A DNA stretch of 64,000 bases from Hyphomicrobium_B sp001006785 (GCF_001006785.1 NZ_CDHO01000001.1:1-64000); one strand, 5' to 3'. Positions 23,955 to 33,086 are shown, counted from the first letter of the stretch. Numbers and translations: made by a program. The notes: generated by a model not told the origin, from the letters alone.

Positions 23955-24348
23955 CAGCGCCAAGCCTCTCGAGACGCAGTTGCGCTCGAACGCCGACCGA
24001 GCGCTTGGCCGAAACGCTCGAAAGCCGAAGCGCTCGTCGAGGAGCGTGAAACTGTGATGCTCTTAGCCAGCTTCTGAATCCGCTTTGTAATCAGTGAGTT
24101 ACATTTTCGGATAGGGCCTTAGCCTACCACAAAATCAGATAACGGTTGTTTTCCAGCAAAAGCAAGGTCGCCAATTGCAGCGCACAATGGCGGTTGCAAA
24201 CAACAATTGCCGGTTGATCGTCCTTCGCTTTAGTGCCGATGAAATTCTTAACCTCGCGTCTTCATTTCGGTGACAACCCTCACTCACTGCCCGCCGAAAG
24301 GCGTAGTGTCGGACAAGCTTGTTGTGTCAGCGACGGAGAAAGCTCGTC
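23955..24348. other. Divergent intergenic region, no gene seen
   Basis: 394 bases between the regulator (minus) and the coiled-coil gene (plus). The middle (about 24090-24260) is less GC-rich than its surroundings and is the likeliest site for divergent promoters. No hairpin with a T-run, tRNA-like fold or credible ORF was found. Confidence 0.4.
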
Positions 24349-24876
24349 ATGTCGATGTCCGCGAAACAAGAACGCGCCCTCTTGAATTCCGATGAGATTG
24401 TGGTGCTTCGCTCAACACATCATCCGGAAATCTATGAGCTTGGCCGGAAGGAATTGACGGACCTGCAGACCCGCTTGCGGGATCTGCGCGATAAGGCGCG
24501 GACCTTGACCCGTCAGAAACAACGTGAAACCCGCGGCAAATCCGAGCCTCGCGGCAAAAGCTTTCCCGGGCTCGTCGAACAACCGCAACGGCGCAAGCAA
24601 CTTTTCGCAGCCGCATTAAAGCGGGTGAAGAAGGAACTCTCCCGGCTGAACAAACTCGAAGCCAGGGTCGAGCACGTCGAAGCGGCGCATAAAGCGCTGG
24701 CGCAACGCCGGGCATCGAACTTCAGACCGGCCGTCCCGGCAAGCCGAACCTCCGGGACAGGCATGCAACCGCAAGAAAGTATCCGGCGGCGGCGCGTTCT
24801 GCCTCGAGGAAAAGTCGGGAGCGTTCTGAAGCAAAATAAGATCGCCCAAGCGGCGCGGGACGCCCGGCCGCAATGA
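24349..24876 (+). CDS. Small basic coiled-coil protein of unknown function
   Basis: A 175-residue, strongly basic protein. Residues 1-25 are fairly uncharged (EIVVLRSTHHPEIYELG), about 25-115 form charged helices likely to be a coiled coil (LTDLQTRLRDLRDK; LFAAALKRVKKELSRLNKLE), and the C-terminal 60 residues are Arg/Pro-rich and probably disordered. The opening resembles conserved hypothetical proteins I associate with Rhizobiales; no function is known to me. The start is the ATG at 24349, with GGAGA upstream. tRNA-Arg lies 34 bases beyond the stop on the opposite strand. The composition would suit nucleic-acid binding, but that is only inference. Confidence 0.75.
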   Translation: MSMSAKQERALLNSDEIVVLRSTHHPEIYELGRKELTDLQTRLRDLRDKARTLTRQKQRETRGKSEPRGKSFPGLVEQPQRRKQLFAAALKRVKKELSRLNKLEARVEHVEAAHKALAQRRASNFRPAVPASRTSGTGMQPQESIRRRRVLPRGKVGSVLKQNKIAQAARDARPQ

Positions 24877-24910
24877 TGCGCGAACGGCATAATTGCTGAA
24901 CAATGCAAAG

Positions 24911-24987
<77 letters not shown>

Positions 24988-25335
24988 AGGCCGGTTCGTG
25001 GCGCCTGACGCTGCGATTTCGGCGAGCGCGCAAGCTATGCTGCGGGCGTTGCGGCCGGTCAAGGGACTGTGAGCCGAGGTCCCAGGCCTTTCGCGGGCGA
25101 AGCTGCCGCCGACCGAGATAAAACTTGTTCAACTTATGATTGAATAATTGCTCAACCTAAAGTATGTCAGCTTGTGACCGCGAGTGCGCGGGAGGCTGCG
25201 AGCTCAGCGGGGTTCCGCGAGGGCCGCTCGCGGTCGCGCCCTTTTCCCCCGAGGCGCACGCCCGGCATGCAACCGCTGCGGACAGCTCGTGGCCGGAGGC
25301 TTGGCGGGCGTCGGCGTCTGTGATTTTCTTCCGGC
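24988..25335. other. Intergenic region upstream of tRNA-Arg and the secreted SNase-like gene
   Basis: 348 bases. 25118-25165 is distinctly AT-rich, with GTTCAACTTATGATTGAAT and GCTCAACCTAAAG, and is likely to hold a promoter for the tRNA (leftward) and/or the downstream gene (rightward). The rest is GC-rich. An antisense open frame at 25157-25618 overlaps the start of the next gene and is not supported. Confidence 0.4.
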
Positions 25336-26319
25336 ATGGGGCGGGGTTCAAACACGAGTAACATTGCAGGGCTTGCGGGCCTCGTCGCTCTCGCGAGCGC
25401 GGCCCTGCCTGCAATCGCGGACGACACGCTCCCAGCGCCCTGCGTTCTTGAACCTGGTCCGGTTCGCACCGTCGCGCGCGTGCTCGATGGCGAGACGCTC
25501 GTTCTCGATGACGGGAGCGGCGTGCGGTTGATCGGAGCGCTGGCTCCGCGGGCGCGCGATGCCGGGGCTCAGGCTGGCGAGTGGCCGCCTGAAACGCAGG
25601 CGATGCAGACGCTTTCAAACTTGGTGCTCGGCAAACGGATCAAGCTCGCTTTCGGAGGCCGGCAAAAGGATCGCTACGGCCGTTTCCTGGCGCAGGTTTT
25701 TCTCGAAGCGAACGGCCGCAGCGAATGGGTGCAAGGCACGATGCTCGCCGCCGGGCAGGCGCGCGCCTATGGCGTGCCGGAAAGCTTCGCGTGCGTGCGT
25801 GAGCTTCTGGCGCACGAAGCGGAGGCGCGCCGCAAACGGCTTGGTTTGTGGAGCAACGGCGTGTATCGGCCGATGCCGGCGGAGCAGCCAGGATCGCTTC
25901 TCAAGCAGCGCGGAAAATTCGAGCGGGTGATCGGCACTGTCGCGTCGGTCGGCAAGACCAAGTCGACGACGTATCTCAACTTCGGAACGGACTGGAAATC
26001 CGATTTCACGGTGCGCATCAGCAAAGTGGTGCTTGCAGCCAATCCGGAATTCGCGCGGACGCTCGATACGCTCAAATCGAAAACCGTCGTCGTGCGCGGA
26101 TGGATCGAGCGGCGCAACGGCCCGTTGATCGATGTCGCCGACGTTTCACAAATCGAGATCGTCGACGGCAAGGACGATGCTCTGGGTGCCGCTGGCGTGA
26201 GCGCCGTGACGGCGCCGAACGACGCGCAACCGGCGAGCGCTCCTGTCGATCCCGATGGCGCACAAAAGTTGCGCCCGGATCCGACGGAAGGTGCGGACCC
26301 GGGCGCTGTAAATTTATAG
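25336..26319 (+). CDS. Secreted nuclease-fold (SNase-like) protein with altered active site
   Basis: A 327-residue protein with a signal peptide (about residues 1-28, ending LPAIA-DD). A staphylococcal-nuclease-like domain spans about 42-170, followed by a second beta-rich region (TYLNFGTDWKSDFTVRI) of OB-fold character and a Pro/Asp-rich tail. VARVLDGETLVLDDG keeps the first aspartate and KDRYGRFLAQVF keeps the arginine motif. The central loop, normally VRLxGIDAPE, reads VRLIGALAPRA, so two catalytic acids are replaced. The two SNase-like proteins in this window are damaged at different positions. It probably acts in the periplasm; substrate unknown. Confidence 0.85.
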   Translation: MGRGSNTSNIAGLAGLVALASAALPAIADDTLPAPCVLEPGPVRTVARVLDGETLVLDDGSGVRLIGALAPRARDAGAQAGEWPPETQAMQTLSNLVLGKRIKLAFGGRQKDRYGRFLAQVFLEANGRSEWVQGTMLAAGQARAYGVPESFACVRELLAHEAEARRKRLGLWSNGVYRPMPAEQPGSLLKQRGKFERVIGTVASVGKTKSTTYLNFGTDWKSDFTVRISKVVLAANPEFARTLDTLKSKTVVVRGWIERRNGPLIDVADVSQIEIVDGKDDALGAAGVSAVTAPNDAQPASAPVDPDGAQKLRPDPTEGADPGAVNL

Positions 26320-26345
26320 CCGAAATTGACGGCGTAAGCCGAGCG

Positions 26346-27347
26346 TCAGGCGGCTTCGCCGACCGACTCGCTATCGGCCAAGCGACGGCCTTTCGCGCTC
26401 TTCGACAAGATCTCCGTGATGCGCTGGACCGCGCCGCGCTCGTCGAGCTTTTCGACGGCGGCCAGCTCACGTGCCATGCGATCGAGGGCGTCCTCGTACA
26501 GCTGGCGTTCGGAGTAAGACTGCTCCGGCTGGGCTTCCGAGCGATAGAGGTCGCGCACCACTTCGGCGATCGAGATCAGATCACCGGAGTTGATCTTCGC
26601 AACGTACTCTTGCGCGCGGCGGCTCCACATCGTGCGCTTGATGCGCGCGCGGCCCTTGAGCGTTTCCATCGCCTTCTTGACGAGCCCTTCATCGGCGAGC
26701 TTGCGCATGCCGACGCTTGCGAGCTTGCCGGTCGGGACGCGCAGCGTCAGCTTTTCCTTGTCGAACGTGATGACAAAGAGCTCGAGCGACATGCCGGCGA
26801 TTTCCTGCTCCTCGATGCCGACGATGCGGCCGACGCCGTGAGCGGGATACACAACGAATTCGTTGGCCTTGAAGCCGTGACGCTGGTTGACCGGCTTCTT
26901 CTGGACCGCAAGGAGCTGGCGGGCAGCAGCCGTCTTTTCTGCGATCGCCTTGGGGGTCGCGGAATGCGCGGCAGGCGCAGTCGCAGGAGCGACCGACGTC
27001 GTCAACTTCTGGCCAGCCGGTTTGTGCGTGCCTGCGGGGACCGTCATGGCGCGCTGCGGGGCAGCTGCCGCGGCCTTGGCTGCGAACTGAGAGGGTGAAA
27101 CGGGTTTACGCGTCAAAACCGGATCCACTTTCGCGGTCGGCTGCGGTTTCTTGACGGACTTCGCCGATGCGACGGGTTGCGCGCTTTTCTGCTTGCTGAG
27201 TGAAGGCTTAGTCTCGGCTTCCGTCTTGGCCTTAACGGGCTTCGCGGATTTCTGCGCGCTCGCAGCCGCTTTCAACGGGACAGCCTTGTGGACCGCGGAT
27301 TTCGCTGCGGACTTGGGGCTGACCGGAGCTTTCTTCTTCTGCGCCAT
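26346..27347 (-). CDS. CarD-family RNA polymerase-binding regulator with long basic N-terminal extension
   Basis: A 333-residue protein. The C-terminal 165 residues are a CarD module: an RNAP-interacting Tudor-like domain (NEFVVYPAHGVGRIVGIEEQE near 165), then the DNA-binding helical domain (RRAQEYVAKINSG, ISIAEVVRDLYR). Alphaproteobacterial CarD is normally only about 160-200 residues. Here residues 1-155 are a Lys/Ala/Pro-rich, histone-H1-like tail. The start is the ATG at 27347; a longer frame to 27455 lacks a good site. CarD stabilises open promoter complexes, especially at rRNA promoters. The tail may add non-specific DNA binding. It is convergent with the SNase-like gene and monocistronic. 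Confidence 0.92.
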   Translation of the reverse strand: MAQKKKAPVSPKSAAKSAVHKAVPLKAAASAQKSAKPVKAKTEAETKPSLSKQKSAQPVASAKSVKKPQPTAKVDPVLTRKPVSPSQFAAKAAAAAPQRAMTVPAGTHKPAGQKLTTSVAPATAPAAHSATPKAIAEKTAAARQLLAVQKKPVNQRHGFKANEFVVYPAHGVGRIVGIEEQEIAGMSLELFVITFDKEKLTLRVPTGKLASVGMRKLADEGLVKKAMETLKGRARIKRTMWSRRAQEYVAKINSGDLISIAEVVRDLYRSEAQPEQSYSERQLYEDALDRMARELAAVEKLDERGAVQRITEILSKSAKGRRLADSESVGEAA

Positions 27348-27802
27348 ATTTTTTCTCACTCTCGCGTACTGAGCATGGCCGGGGGACCGGCTCGTCGGGC
27401 CGCCTTGGGAGGCGGGCATCAGTGCCGTTGGCGGTAGCCGACGACACGCGCGCATCGAGCCAAACCTTGTCCCCGAAGGAAAAGGTCGTCCCCTGCGCGC
27501 TCATTGTGGCCTAGCTTTGCAAACTCCATCCGACTCTGAACTGGCCGTGTGACGCCCCATTACGTTTCATTGAAAACCGGCCCTCAGAGCGGGGCGGCCT
27601 TCTTTTGTTCACAGCCGTTTCGGATTTGTGCTGTCTTAATGCCATCGAGAAAGACTCTAGCATAATCTTGCTCGTAAATGAAGGCCGACCTCATGAGACA
27701 ATCTGGTCGAGCTTAAAAATCGCGCCAAAAAGGCACGAAAAACGTTTTTTTAACGGACGTATTTATCTCAACTTAAATACAAAAAACCCGGAAATTAGAG
27801 AA
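27348..27802. other. Intergenic region upstream of carD; AT-rich left half of fdxA 3' flank
   Basis: 455 bases. 27600-27805 is clearly AT-rich compared with the surroundings, including an AAAAACGTTTTTTT stretch near 27737-27750. A CCGCCC/GGGCCGG imperfect hairpin near 27580-27600 is followed on the minus strand by a TTTT run and may terminate fdxA transcription. A 69-codon open frame at 27605-27814 has no start signal and overlaps fdxA antisense, so I do not call it. The carD promoter must lie between 27348 and about 27560. Confidence 0.35.
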
Positions 27803-28141
27803 TCAATCTCCTGAACCGGCATCTGGAGAGAAATATTTTTCGAACTTTCCTGGTTCATCCCGGATGTCATCGGCGCCCGGAAGGGCGGCCTTTTTGGCCG
27901 TGATGTTCGGCCAATTGTCCGCGTACTGCCGGTTTAATTCGAGCCAGCGCTCCATTCCGGGCTCGGTGTCGGGCTTGATCGCGTCCGCCGGGCACTCAGG
28001 CTCGCAGACGCCGCAATCGATGCACTCGTCGGGATGGATGACGAGCATGTTCTCGCCTTCGTAAAAACAATCGACCGGACAGACCTCGACGCAATCCGTG
28101 TATTTGCACTTAATGCATTTCTCGTTGACGACGTAGGTCAT
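27803..28141 (-). CDS. fdxA: Ferredoxin FdxA (7Fe-8S type)
   Basis: A 112-residue cytoplasmic electron carrier. The N-terminal half has the cysteine pattern KCIKCKYTDCVEVCPVDCF, then ECIDCGVCEPECPADAI. Together these bind one [3Fe-4S] and one [4Fe-4S] cluster, as in Azotobacter FdI-type ferredoxins. The C-terminal 50 residues (WLELNRQYADNWPNIT) are the alphaproteobacterial FdxA extension. Length is normal. It lies 136 bases downstream of the S4-domain gene on the same strand and may have its own promoter. In alphaproteobacteria the gene commonly sits near carD, as here. Confidence 0.96.
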   Translation of the reverse strand: MTYVVNEKCIKCKYTDCVEVCPVDCFYEGENMLVIHPDECIDCGVCEPECPADAIKPDTEPGMERWLELNRQYADNWPNITAKKAALPGADDIRDEPGKFEKYFSPDAGSGD

Positions 28142-28277
28142 ACGTTTTCCTGGCGGATCTTTGCTGCGCGCGATTCTGAGCGATATGGCCGGGCCGCGAA
28201 TCGACGGTTCGCGCGATCATCGGCGGCGCCTTCTTTAGCATAGGCAAACCCGTTGCCTAGGTGGAGAGGAGTCACAG

Positions 28278-28682
28278 TTACAAACGACCCTTGAGCTTGT
28301 CGATCTGACGGCGATCGCGCTTCGTCGGCCGGCCTGAGCCTTCCGAGCGAACGGCGGGTTGCTCCGGCTGCGCGACCAGATCGGCCGCCTCCGGCCGAAC
28401 CTTCGGCGGCGTGTGATCGAGAAACAGCGACTGGGCTTCGGTGGCAGGCCCGCGCCGATGGCCGATCCCCACGATCTCGAGGCTTCGCACGGCTGGGCCG
28501 ACGACGAGCGTCAGCACGTCGCCCGGCTTCACCAGCGTGCTCGGCTTGTCGATCTTTTCGCGGTTCAACCTGACCTTGCCGCGGGAGATCAGGTCTTGGG
28601 CGAGGGTGCGGGACTTCGTGAGGCGCGCGAACCAGAGCCACTGATCCACGCGCTGGCTTGAGCTGACGCCCGCCGGGCCCAT
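28278..28682 (-). CDS. S4-domain RNA-binding protein (HslR-like)
   Basis: A 134-residue protein. Residues 9-75 form an S4 RNA-binding fold (QRVDQWLWFARLTKSRTLAQ, ISRGKVRLNREKIDKPSTLV), and a basic tail ends in KRDRRQIDKLKGRL. It resembles the Hsp15/HslR group, which binds stalled 50S subunits carrying nascent chains. Its ATG shares the A of the helicase stop (TGATG at 28680-28684), so translation is coupled. Pairing with an RNA helicase suggests a joint role in ribosome or RNA maintenance; that is inference. Confidence 0.88.
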   Translation of the reverse strand: MGPAGVSSSQRVDQWLWFARLTKSRTLAQDLISRGKVRLNREKIDKPSTLVKPGDVLTLVVGPAVRSLEIVGIGHRRGPATEAQSLFLDHTPPKVRPEAADLVAQPEQPAVRSEGSGRPTKRDRRQIDKLKGRL

Positions 28683-31600
28683 CAGGTCGAACCGGAGCCT
28701 TCGCTGCGCTTCTCCATTTGCGCCTTGAGCGCGGCGAGGGCCGCGAAGGGCGACGACGAGTCGGCAGAGCCGGACTTCGGCGGCGCTGCGGTGATGACCT
28801 GAGGCGCGCGGCGCGGCTCGTCGCGGCGGCGTCCTTCGCCATGGCGATGATCGCTTTGCCTATGATCGCCTTTGCGCTGGTCGCCGTGGCGGTGATCGCC
28901 CTGCCGGTTGGGGCGCTTCTCGTGATCGCGCCGAGGCTTGCCGCCGTCGTGACGCTCGAAGCGCGGGCGCGCAGACTGCTGGTCCGACGGCGCGCTTGCA
29001 TCGCTGGCGGGCGCTGCGGATGGCGCGGCGCTTGCGTCGGATGCCAGAGCGGAGGCAGGAGCACGATCGTGACGCGGCTTGCCACGCCGGTGATGCGCTT
29101 CGCGATGATCGCGATGCCCGCCTTCGCGACGATGATGACGTCGTGGCCGCCAGATCTCTTCGAATTTTTCGGTTTCGGGTTCGGCTTGCGTTGCGGCAGG
29201 CGTTTCGGCGTTTTCGGCCGCCACGGGCGCTGAAGCTTCAGCCTCGGAGGTTTCGGCGGGCAGAGCTGTCGCGACTGCGGCTGTTCCGGCTTCCTCCGCG
29301 GGCTGCTGCGTCTCGGCTTCAGATGATCCTTCCGCATTTGCGTCAGGAGCAGGTGCAGTCGAGGTTGATGCATCGGCAGCAACGTCGGCCGGTGCCGCTG
29401 CCGGTGCGGGCGCGATCGGACGCCGTTCAAGCCGGAAGCCGAGCGACTTCAGGACTTCGCCCAGCTCTCCGGACGAGCAGCCGAGGATCGACATCATGTC
29501 GTCGGTCGCCTTGAAGCCGCCGTCGCCGGTCGAGCCCTTGGGCGGCGCGTCGGCCCGTTCCGGAGACGAGCGCCAGGCGAGCAACGGACGGATCAAATCC
29601 GCGAGACGCTCGAGAATGTCGAGACGGACGGCGCGCGGTCCGCACACATGGAATCCGTGCGCGCGATAGAGTGCTTCCGGTACGCTCGGGTCGGTGACGA
29701 CCGACGTCAAACCCGGACGCGGCAACTGCGGCGTGCCGTTCACGGTCGCGCTGTTCTTCAAAAGCCAGAGCGTCGCCGCGAGGTCGGCGGCGGCCGGCTT
29801 CAGAAGGAGCGGGAAGAAAATATTGAACGCGCCAAAGCGCAGTCCGTACTTGCGCAATTCGGCACGCGCTGCCTGATCGAGCGAGTTGACATCGTCAGCA
29901 ACGGTCTCGCGCTTCAAAGCGCCGAGATTTTCCTTCAACTGAAACGCGATGCCGCGCGCGAGGCCCTGCAGCTCGCCGCTCTTCGACATGTCGACGAGCG
30001 GCTTCAGCTTGTCGGCGATCGTATCATCGAGCCAGGTTTTGAGACGCGCCTGGACCTTTTCGCGATCCGACTCGCTCATGTGTTCGTCGGCGATCAGCGA
30101 CAAGCCGGGCTGCAGCGGGTCCTCGGACCGTTCAAGCTTCGCAATTTCGTCGTCGCGCCAGACAACAACGCCGGTGCGCGTCAACTTGAACGCATCGCTC
30201 TGTGCCGCCGATACGCGCCGTGCGCGCATGCCAAGCTCGCGGGTCACGACCTGCATCGCGGCCTGCCGCGTCGCGCGCTCGTGGATGCCGTCACCGGCCG
30301 AATCCAGCGTGAAGCAAAAACCCTTCAATCGGCCGACGAAGTGGCTTTCCACCGTGATCGCGCCGTCCTCGGCGATATCCGCCGTCAATTCTTCCTTGTC
30401 TCGCATGCCCTTCATCAGTGCGCTGGTCCGGCGGTCAACGAAACGCTGAGTCAAGCATTCGTGAAGTGCGTCGGAAAGACTATCCTCAACCGCCCGTGTA
30501 CGTTCCTGCCATTGCACGGGGTCGCTCAGCCAAGCCGGCCGGTTGGCGACGAACGTCCACGTACGAATGTGGGCAATGCGCGTCGCGAGCGTATCGATGT
30601 CGCCGTCAGTGCGATCGGCCAATGCCACCTGCTTGGCGAACCAGTCCTCCGGAATTTTGTGCGTGCCGGAGGTCAAGTGCCGGTAGAGGTTGGAAATCAG
30701 CTCGGCATGGCTTTGGCCGGAAATCTTGCGGTAGTCCGGAACTTGGCAGACATCCCAGAGCAGAGCGACGTTGTCGCGCGTCGAGGCGATATCGGCGATT
30801 TCGCGATCGGCGCTCAACGCTTCGAGCGCGGCGACGTCGTCGGCCGTGCGGGCGCGCGCCAGGCGCTGCTCACGCGGGAGCTGACGCAAGGACTCATGCA
30901 AGGCTGAAAGCGAACTGAAATCGAGGTTGCGATTGCGCCACTGCAACGTGCGCACGCTATCGAAGCTGTGCGTTTCGAGGCGTTCGACAGCGTCGGCATC
31001 GAGCGGCTCGGCGCCGCCGGTTACGCCGAACGTTCCGTCGTTCATATGGCGACCGGCGCGGCCGGCAATCTGGCCGATCTCGCCAGGTGTCAGATTGCGA
31101 TGGTTCTGGCCGTCGAATTTTCTCAACGCCGAGAATGCGACGTGATCGATATCGAGGTTCAAACCCATACCGATGGCGTCGGTCGCGACGATGAATTCCA
31201 CGTCGCCCGACTGATAGAGCGCGACCTGGGCATTGCGCGTGCGCGGCGACAGCGCTCCGAGCACCACGGCGGCGCCGCCCCGCTGACGGCGGATCAATTC
31301 GGCGAGGGCGTAAACTTCCTGCGCGGAGAACGCGATGATCGCCGAACGGGCGGGCAGGCGCGTGATTTTCTTCTCGCCCGTGTACGTCAGCTTCGACAAG
31401 CGCGGACGGGAGATGAAATTCGCACCAGGGATCAAATCGGAAATCGCCTCGCGCATCGTCTGCGCGCCGAGCAGCAGCGTTTCCGAGCGGCCGCGTGCGT
31501 GCAACAGGCGATCCGTGAAGACGTGGCCGCGCTCGGGGTCGCCCGCAAGCTGGATTTCGTCGATGGCCAGGAAGTCGACGTCGATATCGCGCGGCATCGC

Positions 31601-31855
31601 TTCGACGGTCGAGACCCAGTAGCGGGCGCGCTCGGGTTTGATTTTTTCCTCGCCCGTGATGAGGGCGACGTTCTCGACGCCGGCGCGCGCTTTGATCTTG
31701 TCATAGACCTCACGTGCGAGCAGACGCAGCGGCAGGCCGATCATGCCGCTGTTGTGGCCAAGCATGCGCTCGATCGCGAGATGCGTCTTGCCGGTATTGG
31801 TCGGTCCGAGCACCGCAGTGACGTTGCGAATGCGGGCCTCGAGATCACTTATCAT
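28682..31855 (-). CDS. SUV3/MgpS-like DEAD-related RNA helicase with long disordered tail
   Basis: A 1057-residue superfamily 2 helicase. Seen: Walker A GPTNTGKTH at 17-25, Walker B DEIQ near 98, ATDAIGMGLNLDID near 225 and QIAGRAGRH near 265, as in mitochondrial SUV3. Residues 300-780 contain the helical and SUV3 C-terminal-like regions. From about 800 the protein becomes Ala/Pro/Glu-rich, then a His/Arg/Gly/Asp-rich repetitive region (RQGDHRHGDQRKGDHRQ), ending in a short helix. The tail is likely RNA-binding and phase-separation prone. The start is the ATG at 31855. It is coupled by a one-base overlap to the S4 gene. Function by family: RNA unwinding in decay or ribosome biogenesis. Confidence 0.92.
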   Translation of the reverse strand: MISDLEARIRNVTAVLGPTNTGKTHLAIERMLGHNSGMIGLPLRLLAREVYDKIKARAGVENVALITGEEKIKPERARYWVSTVEAMPRDIDVDFLAIDEIQLAGDPERGHVFTDRLLHARGRSETLLLGAQTMREAISDLIPGANFISRPRLSKLTYTGEKKITRLPARSAIIAFSAQEVYALAELIRRQRGGAAVVLGALSPRTRNAQVALYQSGDVEFIVATDAIGMGLNLDIDHVAFSALRKFDGQNHRNLTPGEIGQIAGRAGRHMNDGTFGVTGGAEPLDADAVERLETHSFDSVRTLQWRNRNLDFSSLSALHESLRQLPREQRLARARTADDVAALEALSADREIADIASTRDNVALLWDVCQVPDYRKISGQSHAELISNLYRHLTSGTHKIPEDWFAKQVALADRTDGDIDTLATRIAHIRTWTFVANRPAWLSDPVQWQERTRAVEDSLSDALHECLTQRFVDRRTSALMKGMRDKEELTADIAEDGAITVESHFVGRLKGFCFTLDSAGDGIHERATRQAAMQVVTRELGMRARRVSAAQSDAFKLTRTGVVVWRDDEIAKLERSEDPLQPGLSLIADEHMSESDREKVQARLKTWLDDTIADKLKPLVDMSKSGELQGLARGIAFQLKENLGALKRETVADDVNSLDQAARAELRKYGLRFGAFNIFFPLLLKPAAADLAATLWLLKNSATVNGTPQLPRPGLTSVVTDPSVPEALYRAHGFHVCGPRAVRLDILERLADLIRPLLAWRSSPERADAPPKGSTGDGGFKATDDMMSILGCSSGELGEVLKSLGFRLERRPIAPAPAAAPADVAADASTSTAPAPDANAEGSSEAETQQPAEEAGTAAVATALPAETSEAEASAPVAAENAETPAATQAEPETEKFEEIWRPRRHHRREGGHRDHREAHHRRGKPRHDRAPASALASDASAAPSAAPASDASAPSDQQSARPRFERHDGGKPRRDHEKRPNRQGDHRHGDQRKGDHRQSDHRHGEGRRRDEPRRAPQVITAAPPKSGSADSSSPFAALAALKAQMEKRSEGSGST

Positions 31856-31982
31856 GTCGTGCCTGACTCCGATCAGACCCTGGCATTACAGAGCAGGGCC
31901 GTGAGATCAAGGGGATATTGCGTGCTCCTTCAGGAGCCCCGATCTTCCACACTCGTTAATCGAACCGGCCCTGCCGGGGAGT

Positions 31983-32849
31983 TCACTGCCTGAGTGCAAT
32001 CTGTGCGTTATCGGCCGCTATGATGTTGATCTGGTCCGCCGTCATGACCGCAGGTCCGACGGATGACGGAACCGAGATCCGGTAGGGTACGTAGATCCCC
32101 GCGCTCGGGATGGCGCGCAATGCGATCTCGATGTGATCGTAGTCGATCCAGGGTTTCTCGAAATCTTTCGGCTTATGCCCGGCGATCGGCACGTATTTGA
32201 CGCGGCAGATCAGAAGTTCCTTGGGCTGGCCGCTCGGCCGCTGTTCTTTGATGGCCTCGCGGCCCTTGAGCGACAGGCGCAGGTCGAACCGGGCCTTGCC
32301 GTCGAAGACTGGAATGGTTCGATTGCAGGCGTCCGAGCCGGTCGCGTTCGAAATCGCAAGCGTTGCAGAAATCGGGTCGAACACGTGCTTCAGGTTGTCG
32401 GGCGTGACCTTGATCGTTTCCGGATTGGGCGGCTTGTTCGGCACCAGCGCGATCGTCTTGACGCCTGCCGGATCGAACCCGAGCGTGACGGACGTCAGCT
32501 TCTTCTTTGTCTTGTAGCTCATCTGATAGGCGACGGGGCGCGGGCCGCTTTTGTCGACCGAGCCGCTTCCGGTGAACGTGCCGGTCCACTTGAAGGCACC
32601 GAACAGGGCCGAGATTTCCGTCGTGCCGGTCGCAGAATAAGTGTCGCCGCTATATTTCGATGTGAAGTTGTAGGCGCCTACCTCGAAGCCGTTGAAGGTC
32701 AGCTTGTAGCGGGCGCTCACCTGGTTCGGCCAAGCCTGATCCCGGGCCTGATCGCCGGCCGCGGGTCCGGCGACGAGAGCCGCGATGGTGGCGGCAAGCG
32801 CGCCCGAGCGGGCCAAACGCCGACGCCCAACGACATTAGAGTAGTTCAT
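31983..32849 (-). CDS. DUF3108-family periplasmic protein
   Basis: A 288-residue protein with an N-terminal signal sequence (basic start, hydrophobic stretch about 14-32). The mature part follows the DUF3108 pattern: SARYKLTFNGFEVGAYNF, SGDTYSATGTTEISALFGAFKWTGTF, MSYKTKKKLTSVTLGFD, and the C-terminal IEIALRAIPSAGIYVPYRISVPS. It is probably a periplasmic beta-barrel-like or lipid-binding protein of the envelope; the biochemical function is unknown. The start ATG is at 32849. It is divergent from rpmB, with 294 bases between. Confidence 0.85.
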   Translation of the reverse strand: MNYSNVVGRRRLARSGALAATIAALVAGPAAGDQARDQAWPNQVSARYKLTFNGFEVGAYNFTSKYSGDTYSATGTTEISALFGAFKWTGTFTGSGSVDKSGPRPVAYQMSYKTKKKLTSVTLGFDPAGVKTIALVPNKPPNPETIKVTPDNLKHVFDPISATLAISNATGSDACNRTIPVFDGKARFDLRLSLKGREAIKEQRPSGQPKELLICRVKYVPIAGHKPKDFEKPWIDYDHIEIALRAIPSAGIYVPYRISVPSSVGPAVMTADQINIIAADNAQIALRQ

Positions 32850-33011
32850 AGGCTCTTCCCTGCGCGCCCCGAAAGCAAGGTCCCGCGTTAGGCCGCCTTT
32901 GCGTCGATTCTTGGACTTTCGGCCGCAGGCCGTATATCCAGCGGGACCGGACCTTCCTGATCCCGCGGTCGTGGCGGACGATGCATCGGGCGATCAATTC
33001 CGCCAGCATGC

Positions 33012-33040
33012 TTGACGGCTATCCCGCCCCTCAATTATAC
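33012..33040 (+). promoter_or_regulatory. Probable sigma-70-type promoter of rpmB
   Basis: TTGACG (33012-33017) and TTATAC (33035-33040) are separated by 17 bases, close to the consensus. Initiation would fall near 33047, giving a leader of about 97 bases before the rpmB ATG. Confidence 0.7.
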
Positions 33041-33053
33041 AGCGCCCCATAGA

Positions 33054-33086
33054 CCCCGTGAGCCCTGCTGACGGGGCGCATTTTTT
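33054..33086 (+). promoter_or_regulatory. Terminator-like hairpin in the rpmB leader
   Basis: ccccgt (33054-33059) pairs with acgggg (33071-33076) around an 11-base loop. CGCA and then six T residues (33081-33086) follow. It lies between the putative promoter and the start codon, so it resembles an attenuator or a ribosomal-protein leader rather than a gene-end terminator. Confidence 0.5.

Noticed and set aside
27605..27814. A 69-codon frame in the AT-rich gap between carD and fdxA.
   Set aside because: No ribosome site, unusual composition, and its end overlaps fdxA on the opposite strand.
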